Shown here piece by piece: positions 6,625-12,133 of a stretch of 12,133 nucleotides of DNA. A program made the translations under genes and the position numbers. The notes beneath the pieces are model-generated. The model was given only the letters and a program-made list of their open reading frames with translations. It was not told the DNA's origin and did not search any database. How positions within the stretch are numbered: position 1 is the first letter of the stretch; each line of letters starts with the position of its first letter. Origin of the DNA: Leptospiraceae bacterium (GTDB lineage Bacteria > Spirochaetota > Leptospiria > Turneriellales > Turneriellaceae); assembly GCA_016788945.1 (NCBI GenBank), contig JAEUSA010000429.1:1-12133 (forward strand), read 5' to 3'.

Positions 6625-9600
6625 GTTCACAGTTCATTCCGTACTATCCATATCCATGGCAATTTCCCGATCGAGGTTTTTATTGAGAGCGCGTCCCAAA
6701 ATCTTGGGCGCGCGCTTGGCGATGCGCGGAGGCATCGCGCGCGGTTTAGCCGCGCAAAGTCCCGAAACCGGCAGGAGGTCGGTTTCGGGACGCATTATAA
6801 GATTCTTGGCGCTTTTTGCGCTTGGCGTATCTTTTTCTGCGGTTGAGGCACGCTCGTGGCGCGATCTTGACGAAGGCGAGCACGAAATTTATGGCCGCGA
6901 GCGTGAAGAAAAACTGCCGATCCGCATGTTTTTTATTCAGAAAGAGAAATGGGAGAATCACGAATCGTTTCATGCGCTGTGGCTTTACGGATATACCGAT
7001 TACCCGCGTTACCGCAGCAGCCGGTTGCTGCCGTTCTACTATTCTCTGAGCGCCAAACACGATAACCGCTATTTGTTTCTCAGCCCCGTATATTACCGTG
7101 AAATTGACGGCAGCGAAAATGATCAATCGCTATTGTGGCTTTATTATTGGGGAAGCGGAGGCAGCAGCGGGCGCAACTACTCGGTTTTTTTCCCACTGTA
7201 TTATAATACCCTCAACGATCAAGGTGACAGGCTGTTGGTTTCGCCGCTGTTCATGTATTCTTCAGCTGGGGGCCAGCAAAACGGCGGAGAAAAAGACACA
7301 GTGCTCGGCATCCCGCTGGTGCCGCTCATTTTGTGGAAAAGCGGCGAAGAGAAACGTGATCTGACATTATTTTATTTTTTCCGGCAACGCTCGCTGCGCG
7401 ACAGCACACTGTCTTACACCATTCCGTTCTACTATTACGACACGGCAAAAGACGGTAGCAGCGTTTTTTTCCTCTCGCCGGTTTATTATCGTGAACGCCA
7501 GGGAACCGCACACGACACAGCAGTCCTCTGGTTATTTTACATGGGTTCCAACGGTGACGGCGGCAAAAATTATAGCGGGCTTCTGCCTGTTTACTATCAT
7601 TCGCAGCGAGCTGACCGCGAGCGCTTTTTTGCCACGCCACTGTTCGTTTATTCGCGCGAGACACAACCAGCCAAAGACGCGCATGCAACCGAGCGCAGCT
7701 CTTCATTCTTCATTTCTCCGCTTTACGCCAACGAAACTACGGGACAGCGTAGCAATTCTACAGTGCTCTATTTATTCTATTGGGGCGGTGATCAGAGTTC
7801 CGCAGCGAGTTACACGGGCCTGTTTCCGCTCTATTACCGGTCGAAACGCGGCGACGATGAAAGCTTTTTCATCAGTCCATTATTCTGGCATTCGCAGAAA
7901 CCACAGACCGTTGGCGCAGAGGGCGGTGCGCAAAACACAGATCGTTTTTTCCTTTCGCCGCTGTACATGAACAGCAGCGGCGCCGGCTATAACCACACTG
8001 CCTTATTCTGGCTCTGGTACTACGGTCACAATGACGACCACCAAACGCGGTACCGATTGTTGTTTCCTCTTTTTTATTACGCAACGAAAAACGCGGATGA
8101 CAAGTTTCTGCTGACACCATTGTTCTGGTATGCCCGTAACACGGCAGAAAGTGACTTTAATGTTCTTTATCTCATTCGGCATCGCAGGCAAAAAGATGAC
8201 CTGCTGACTTACGCTCTACCGTTCTATTATTACTCGCGCGAAGGTAATGAATCGTGGGCTTCGTATCTGATTCCATTTGTCTGGGTACACAACACCGCAC
8301 AGAGTTCAACCTGGCTGATTCTGCCTTTTTTCTATTCGGCCGAAGTGGGCAAAACGTCGACCAAACTTTCGCCGCTGTATATATCGCTCAGCGGTGAGAA
8401 CAGCGACTTCAGACTCTTTCTGCCCCTCTATCTCAACTATAACACGGCCGATTATTCATTCCATATCAACCTGACCGGTATTTCGCTGTCCGAAGAAAAA
8501 CTCACCCATCTGCCGGTGAGCGCAGAGCTCAGTCGCGAAAAAATTATGGTCGATTGGGATCTCGGCTGGTTCTATAATCTGTTCCGTGTTTCATCACGCG
8601 ATACCATTCGCCTGCAAGATCGACCGGCCGCACCGGCGCCGCCACCACCCGAGCAAAAGCCGGCCGTGACCAAAACAAGGGCAAAAACCGCAGCAAAGGG
8701 CAAAAAACCCGTCACCGCAGAAAATCCGCCTGTGGTACAAAATGTTGCGCGCGAAGAGAAGGCGCGACTAATTCGCAAACGCGAACGCACGCGTGCCGAT
8801 TCGGAGAACTTTTTCGGCCTGTATTTTCTCTTCGGTGTTTCAGCGTACGAAAAATCAGATCATTACCGCCATTTTCGGCTATTACCGCTCAGCTGGCTCA
8901 CTTGGAATGCACAGAATAATCAGGGAGTGCAGACGATCATACCTTTCTATGTCAAATACGAAGATGAAGACACGCGTTACCTTGTGTTTTTTCCGGTCTA
9001 CGGCACGCAACAAAAGTTTCACCGCCTGCCAGAACCCGGCAAGACCGCGACGACCAACGCTTTGGCACAATGCACAGACGAAATATCTTCATGGCTCATC
9101 ATCGGTTATTGGAACGAGTTCGATTGCGAAAGCAAAATCTCCGAACAAACGATTCTCTGGCCTATTTACAACCGTTATACCTCGCCGCAATTTGGCGGTT
9201 TTCGCATTTTCCCGGTGTTTTGGAGCAAATGGCGGCAGATCAACGGGCGCGAAACGGCTTCGCATTTTTCTCCATTGCACTATACGAGCATCGAGGGCGA
9301 AAACTTCAACACGCAATCGTGGTTTTTCTACCGGCGCCGCACTGATGTGGAGAATATCTGGGGCGTCTGGGCTCTGCTGCACTTGAACCGCTATCACGAC
9401 GGTTCGCAGGCAACCACATATATTCTGCCATTCTATTATCAACGCACCGATTCACAGCGCAAACTCAGGCTGAACCAGAAAGAAGAAACGGTCAAGCGCC
9501 ACGAAACGCTGTTTACATTTGCCGCAGTGTTCTGGCGATTTCACAGTTCTGAACGCGAAGACGAATTCACCGGGCATTTTTCACCGCTTTATGTCTATCT

Positions 9601-11239
9601 CGCCGACCAAGGGCGCGATTATTTCTATTCATGGCTATATTATTATACCGATTCACCGTCAGGAACAAGCTTTGGCGTACCGTTGATTTTGCACCGGCGC
9701 CGATTAAAGAATGACCAATATGCCAATTTCTATCTGATTCCCTTCTATCATTCACGGCAAAAATACGCCAATAACAATACTGAGTATCTCACATGGCTTT
9801 TTCCGTTGTTCTACCACCGCACTTCGGCGACCTCTGATTCTTTCGTGATGCCTTTCTTTTATCGTTACGCGCATAAAACCAATACGCCCGTTAGTGTTGA
9901 AGGCGATGCGGCGACCGCAACGACCGAAACATATGGCGAGGTCGGGCATATTTCCCCCCTGTATTATTACCATCAGCACAATCAGACATCCTCATTTTAT
10001 TCATGGATCTTCTATCGCTTTTCGTCTGAACACGATACAACCTTTGGCGTTCCTCTGCTGCTGCATCGGCGCGCGCGGCATGATGGCAATTACGGGAATT
10101 TTTATATACCGCTATTCTATCGATCGCATGAAACTTTTGCCCGCGGCGGCTCAGAGGGTGTTACTTGGCTTTTCCCGGTATTCTATCTACGCAGCGCAGA
10201 ACACGATTCAGTTTTTGTCATGCCGTTTTTTTACCGACACAGATGGCAAACCGCCGAACGCGTTTCTATTGGTGCCGCCACCAACGAGATTTCGAGTTCA
10301 CCCGAATTTGCCACACGCCACGTATCACCCCTCTATGTCTATAACGGCACGTCTGATACCTCTTCGTTTACCTCATGGCTATTCTATCGTTATGATACGC
10401 CACACCATTTGAGTTACGGTATTCCGCTAGTATTTCATCGCAAGGCGTTTCGCGATAATAGTTACGCCAATTTTTACCTGTTTCCATTCTATTATTCAAC
10501 GCAAACGCTCGCCCCTGAAATGGGCGGCGAAGAAACAGTGTCGATGCTGTTGCCGCTGTGGTATCGCCGTGCGAATGACAACAGCCATGTACGCTTCATT
10601 GCAGGCTATTACCACGAAAGTTCTCCCGGTTACCGCAAAGACATGATTCCATTGATCGCGGGACGAACCTACAATGAGTCACTCGGCACATACTCTTGGA
10701 ATGCTCTGCTTTATACGTTCTGGTATGAACGCACTAAAAGTTCTACCGAGTTCCGTTTGCTGTATGGCATTGGTTTCAATTACACCGATGAGGAACATGC
10801 CTTTAGCTGGCATATTGCGCTCGCCAGCGGTTACAAGCATGTGCCGAGAAGCGGTTATGTACGCCATCATCTGCTGCCGCTCTGGTGGCATTCACATACT
10901 GGCGATGACAGTGACTTGTACCTGCCATTTCTGCTCGCCGCATTTCGCAACCATGACAATGGCAATAGCATCTTTCGCGCGGTACTGCTCGGCCTATTGT
11001 ATTACGAAAACAGCGATCTGCACGCTTACGATCAGACACTCGGTGTCTTGTTAGGATCTCTCTATTATCACAATAAATACCCCGACCGCAAATTTGACTC
11101 GTATGGCAGCCTTTATGGCTTATTGTGGCATTATGAAACCGAAGAGAATTATAAACGATTCTCTTTCCTGACTTTCATCTATACCCGCACAGAAACGGAA
11201 AAAGGAACCCGACACCGGTTATTGGGCATACCCTTATAG
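6614..11239 (+). CDS. Giant exported aromatic-rich repeat protein (up to 1541 aa), function unknown
   Basis: I do not recognise a named family. The open frame starts at ATG 6614, 11 bases inside the kinase gene, but the first 60 residues are Arg-rich and precede a signal peptide (IIRFLALFALGVSFSAVEA, about 61-79, cleavage before Arg80). The real start is therefore probably nearer 6722-6806. The mature protein is extremely rich in Tyr, Phe and Trp in short strands such as FPLYY, SPLYY and PFYY separated by turns, as in beta-repeat envelope proteins. The N-terminal half (about 80-665) contains units of 80 residues. A Pro/Lys/Ala-rich linker with a basic helix (about 670-730) follows. The C-terminal half contains units of 124 residues. 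The C-terminus ends RHRLLGIPL. It directly follows the cyclase-kinase pair on the same strand and may share their transcript. An outer-membrane or periplasmic location is inferred. Coding status is certain; role is unknown. Confidence 0.85.
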   Translation: MWPKFTVHSVLSISMAISRSRFLLRARPKILGARLAMRGGIARGLAAQSPETGRRSVSGRIIRFLALFALGVSFSAVEARSWRDLDEGEHEIYGREREEKLPIRMFFIQKEKWENHESFHALWLYGYTDYPRYRSSRLLPFYYSLSAKHDNRYLFLSPVYYREIDGSENDQSLLWLYYWGSGGSSGRNYSVFFPLYYNTLNDQGDRLLVSPLFMYSSAGGQQNGGEKDTVLGIPLVPLILWKSGEEKRDLTLFYFFRQRSLRDSTLSYTIPFYYYDTAKDGSSVFFLSPVYYRERQGTAHDTAVLWLFYMGSNGDGGKNYSGLLPVYYHSQRADRERFFATPLFVYSRETQPAKDAHATERSSSFFISPLYANETTGQRSNSTVLYLFYWGGDQSSAASYTGLFPLYYRSKRGDDESFFISPLFWHSQKPQTVGAEGGAQNTDRFFLSPLYMNSSGAGYNHTALFWLWYYGHNDDHQTRYRLLFPLFYYATKNADDKFLLTPLFWYARNTAESDFNVLYLIRHRRQKDDLLTYALPFYYYSREGNESWASYLIPFVWVHNTAQSSTWLILPFFYSAEVGKTSTKLSPLYISLSGENSDFRLFLPLYLNYNTADYSFHINLTGISLSEEKLTHLPVSAELSREKIMVDWDLGWFYNLFRVSSRDTIRLQDRPAAPAPPPPEQKPAVTKTRAKTAAKGKKPVTAENPPVVQNVAREEKARLIRKRERTRADSENFFGLYFLFGVSAYEKSDHYRHFRLLPLSWLTWNAQNNQGVQTIIPFYVKYEDEDTRYLVFFPVYGTQQKFHRLPEPGKTATTNALAQCTDEISSWLIIGYWNEFDCESKISEQTILWPIYNRYTSPQFGGFRIFPVFWSKWRQINGRETASHFSPLHYTSIEGENFNTQSWFFYRRRTDVENIWGVWALLHLNRYHDGSQATTYILPFYYQRTDSQRKLRLNQKEETVKRHETLFTFAAVFWRFHSSEREDEFTGHFSPLYVYLADQGRDYFYSWLYYYTDSPSGTSFGVPLILHRRRLKNDQYANFYLIPFYHSRQKYANNNTEYLTWLFPLFYHRTSATSDSFVMPFFYRYAHKTNTPVSVEGDAATATTETYGEVGHISPLYYYHQHNQTSSFYSWIFYRFSSEHDTTFGVPLLLHRRARHDGNYGNFYIPLFYRSHETFARGGSEGVTWLFPVFYLRSAEHDSVFVMPFFYRHRWQTAERVSIGAATNEISSSPEFATRHVSPLYVYNGTSDTSSFTSWLFYRYDTPHHLSYGIPLVFHRKAFRDNSYANFYLFPFYYSTQTLAPEMGGEETVSMLLPLWYRRANDNSHVRFIAGYYHESSPGYRKDMIPLIAGRTYNESLGTYSWNALLYTFWYERTKSSTEFRLLYGIGFNYTDEEHAFSWHIALASGYKHVPRSGYVRHHLLPLWWHSHTGDDSDLYLPFLLAAFRNHDNGNSIFRAVLLGLLYYENSDLHAYDQTLGVLLGSLYYHNKYPDRKFDSYGSLYGLLWHYETEENYKRFSFLTFIYTRTETEKGTRHRLLGIPL
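6685..6793 (+). promoter_or_regulatory. Cluster of four hairpins in the leader of the giant repeat protein
   Basis: Four stem-loops follow one another. Hairpin 1 pairs 6689-6699 with 6704-6713 (one bulged T at 6694, AATC loop). Hairpin 2 pairs GCGATGC 6719-6725 with 6732-6738. Hairpin 3 pairs GCGCGG 6739-6744 with 6750-6755. Hairpin 4 is a perfect 12-bp stem, 6759-6770 with 6780-6791, whose 9-base loop holds AGGAGG (6773-6778). GCGTCCC (6691-6697), in the 5' arm of hairpin 1, is also perfectly complementary to GGGACGC (6787-6793) at the 3' arm of hairpin 4, so an alternative long-range pairing exists. No T-tract follows, so these are not standard terminators. A structured 5' leader controlling translation is the best inference. 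Confidence 0.5.
7082..8194 (+). repeat. N-terminal protein repeats, 80-residue period
   Basis: Four units begin at the Ser codon of SPxY: 7082, 7475, 7715 and 7955. The last two spacings are both exactly 240 bases (80 codons). The first spacing is 393 bases because a 51-codon extension (FYFFRQRSLRDSTLSYTIPF) is inserted; a related extension (YLIRHRRQKDDLLTYALPF) follows the fourth unit. The unit plan is SPxYxxxxxG, then LxLFYxG, YxxLFPLYY, and FFxSPLFxxS. Similarity is at protein level; DNA identity is low, so the repeats are old rather than recently amplified. Confidence 0.8.
9575..10615 (+). repeat. C-terminal protein repeats, 124-residue period
   Basis: Three units start at the His codon of H(F/I/V)SPLY at 9575, 9947 and 10319, exactly 372 bases (124 codons) apart each time. 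Shared elements in order are HxSPLYxY, SFxSWLFYR, FGVPLxLHRR, YxNFYLxPFYxS, TWLFPxFYxR and DSxxVMPFFYR. A degenerate upstream unit starts at 9263 (HFSPLHYTS) with a 104-codon spacing. The plan differs from the N-terminal 80-residue units but uses the same aromatic strand vocabulary. Confidence 0.8.
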
Positions 11240-11314
11240 TTACCAAGACAAAATTAACCCTGCCGCTGCTCGGTACTCGTGCTACCTTGCAACGGCATCG
11301 GGAGGCCTTAAAAG

Positions 11315-11330
11315 ATGAACAATTGTTCAT
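11315..11330. promoter_or_regulatory. 16-bp perfect palindrome, candidate operator
   Basis: ATGAACAATTGTTCAT is identical to its reverse complement over all 16 bases. It lies 7 bases upstream of a candidate -35 box and 191 bases before the downstream ATG. The size and spacerless symmetry suit a dimeric repressor such as a TetR-type protein, but no such regulator gene is in the window, so the assignment is inferred. Confidence 0.5.
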
Positions 11331-11337
11331 AAAAATG

Positions 11338-11366
11338 TTGACGGATTGTTCGCTTTTTGATAGCTT
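11338..11366 (+). promoter_or_regulatory. Candidate sigma-70 promoter for the PF10118 gene
   Basis: TTGACG (11338-11343) matches five of six -35 bases. Seventeen bases later, TAGCTT (11361-11366) is a modest -10 match. Transcription from here would give a leader of about 150 bases containing the multibranched structure downstream. Confidence 0.4.
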
Positions 11367-11407
11367 TTCCCCGTCCAAGGGTGCGGTGCAACATAGCAAA
11401 GTTGGTC

Positions 11408-11509
11408 GATGCGCTAACTATGCACCCCTGCAATGGAGTCGGCAATAAAGACTCGTGTCCGCCGACTCCTCTGATCATCGGGTTTTCGAGGAAAACCCGT
11501 TGGCGCATC
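11408..11509 (+). promoter_or_regulatory. Multibranched structured leader, riboswitch-like, unclassified
   Basis: A closing stem P1 pairs GATGCGCTAA (11408-11417) with TTGGCGCATC (11500-11509): ten pairs, one of them G-U. It encloses P2, a perfect 9-bp stem GGAGTCGGC (11435-11443) with GCCGACTCC (11461-11469) and a 17-base loop, and P3, a perfect 9-bp stem CGGGTTTTC (11479-11487) with GAAAACCCG (11491-11499) and a GAG loop. P3 abuts P1 with no unpaired base, allowing coaxial stacking. CTCCT at 11466-11470 overlaps the P2 3' arm and can pair with AGGAG of the Shine-Dalgarno. A competing hairpin GAGTC/GACTC (11436-11440 with 11450-11454) would break P2. I recognise no known riboswitch consensus. 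Translation control is inferred. Confidence 0.5.
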
Positions 11510-11511
11510 AT

Positions 11512-11517
11512 AGGAGG
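11512..11517 (+). promoter_or_regulatory. Shine-Dalgarno of the PF10118 gene
   Basis: AGGAGG is a full consensus match, 4 bases before the ATG at 11522 and 2 bases after the closing stem of the leader structure. Confidence 0.85.
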
Positions 11518-11521
11518 AAAA

Positions 11522-12133
11522 ATGAGTACAGAAAATGTGATCAAGATGAATATGCCACAGGTCCGCCGGCCCGAATTTGGCCTCGAAAACAATTTCCCCA
11601 AATATTACGCCGACGGTAACCCGTTTCTCACCCACCTGCTCAACAGTCTGCACGTGGTGTTTCCTGAGGGCGAGAAGCTGTTTATCCGCTCAGTCAAATT
11701 CTTTCAGGACGAAATCAAAGACCCGCAGCTCAAGGCACGCGTAAAAGGCTTCATCGGCCAAGAAACACAACACATGGCTCAGCATGAAAAAATCTGGGAT
11801 ACTTTCGAAAGCCAGGGCGTCAAGGTGCGCGAGTATGATGCATGGTACGCAAAAAACGCGTACGAAACCGTGGAAGGGACCATCCGCAAGGTGTTCGGCG
11901 AAGAAACGTATAAAAAACTCGCCCTCGCGGTGACTTGCGCGCTTGAACACTATACGGCAACACTCGCCGAAGTGGCGATCGACCCTGAAATCAATGCGAT
12001 GGAGGGTTTCGATGAGAACATGAAGGCGCTGCTCATGTGGCACGCGGCCGAGGAGATCGAACACAAGTCGGTCGCCTTCGACGTCATGCAGTTGGTCGAC
12101 GGCAGCCAGATCACCAAAAATGCCGGCATGGTC
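11522..12133 (+). CDS. PF10118-family predicted metal-dependent hydrolase, N-terminal 204 codons (runs off right edge)
   Basis: The protein belongs to the ferritin-like, probably diiron family annotated as 'metal-dependent hydrolase' (PF10118/COG3687). The true reaction of the family is poorly established. Helical metal-ligand motifs are visible: FIGQETQHMAQHEK (77-90, Glu81, His84, His88), LEHYTATLAE (141-150, Glu142, His143) and WHAAEEIEHKSVAFDV (173-188, Glu177, Glu178, His181). There is no signal peptide or membrane segment in the visible part. The start is fixed by AGGAGG four bases upstream. Family members are usually about 270-300 residues, so roughly the last quarter to third is beyond the window. 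It has its own likely promoter, operator palindrome and structured leader, so it is probably regulated separately from the upstream genes. Confidence 0.88.
   Translation, partial: MSTENVIKMNMPQVRRPEFGLENNFPKYYADGNPFLTHLLNSLHVVFPEGEKLFIRSVKFFQDEIKDPQLKARVKGFIGQETQHMAQHEKIWDTFESQGVKVREYDAWYAKNAYETVEGTIRKVFGEETYKKLALAVTCALEHYTATLAEVAIDPEINAMEGFDENMKALLMWHAAEEIEHKSVAFDVMQLVDGSQITKNAGMV

Noticed and set aside
8793..9386. Plus-strand open frame (197 codons) in another frame of the repeat protein
   Set aside because: The regular aromatic repeat pattern is in the other frame; this one is Arg/Cys/Ser-rich and lacks domain features.
7082..10615. DNA-level tandem repeats or a CRISPR-like array in the giant gene
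   Set aside because: The periodicity is at the protein level in one continuous frame; nucleotide identity between units is low and there are no short identical repeats with unique spacers.
11379..11427. Alternative pairing GGGTGC (11379-11384) with GCACCC (11422-11427)
   Set aside because: A 6-bp long-range match that is compatible with chance and weaker than the P1-P3 scheme; kept only as a possible alternative fold.
11479..11499. Intrinsic terminator for the repeat-protein transcript
   Set aside because: The 9-bp hairpin is perfect but is followed by TTGGCGC rather than a T-tract, and it sits just before a Shine-Dalgarno within a larger pairing scheme.

Overview
The window reads as a chromosomal segment of a spirochaete of the Leptospirales. 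This is inferred from three things: a DUF1554-type lipoprotein with a spirochaete-style lipobox, a membrane-anchored class III nucleotide cyclase beside a GAF/HPt/CheA-like kinase, and roughly 50% GC. A Turneriella-like organism would fit, but this is inference and was not searched. I see no mobile element, CRISPR array, tRNA or rRNA.

Layout. Positions 1-1291 (minus strand) hold the first 430 codons of formate--tetrahydrofolate ligase (fhs), a one-carbon metabolism enzyme; its C-terminus lies outside the window. A 165-bp divergent spacer separates it from a plus-strand DUF1554 lipoprotein (1457-2146). A 61-codon protein of unknown function follows (2217-2402). Next come three tightly packed plus-strand genes: a dCache-HAMP-class III adenylate/guanylate cyclase (2447-4576), a soluble GAF/PAS-like/HPt/CheA-type-ATPase kinase whose ATG overlaps the cyclase stop as ATGA (4573-6624), and a giant exported, aromatic-rich repeat protein of up to 1541 residues (open frame 6614-11239). 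After a 282-bp regulatory spacer, a diiron-type PF10118 'metal-dependent hydrolase' begins (11522) and runs off the window.

How the genes may work together. The cyclase and kinase are translationally coupled, which suggests one signalling unit: an envelope sensor makes a cyclic nucleotide while a cytoplasmic GAF-containing kinase feeds a phosphorelay through its own HPt domain. The kinase lacks the CheW-binding domain and a receiver, and has Gln where CheA has its catalytic N-box His. The giant protein follows without a gap and may be in the same transcript. It is built from aromatic beta-type repeats with exact periods (80 residues in the N-terminal half, 124 in the C-terminal half) joined by a Pro/Lys/Ala linker.

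The most unusual non-coding signals are two. (1) Four consecutive hairpins lie at 6689-6791 before the signal peptide of the giant protein. The last is a perfect 12-bp stem with AGGAGG in its loop, and no ordinary start codon sits at normal distance downstream. (2) A multibranched RNA-like leader lies at 11408-11509, just before the Shine-Dalgarno of the PF10118 gene. It has a 10-bp closing stem around two perfect 9-bp hairpins, and a possible anti-Shine-Dalgarno lies inside one arm. It matches no riboswitch class I recognise. A 16-bp perfect palindrome (11315-11330) next to a candidate promoter upstream looks like an operator.
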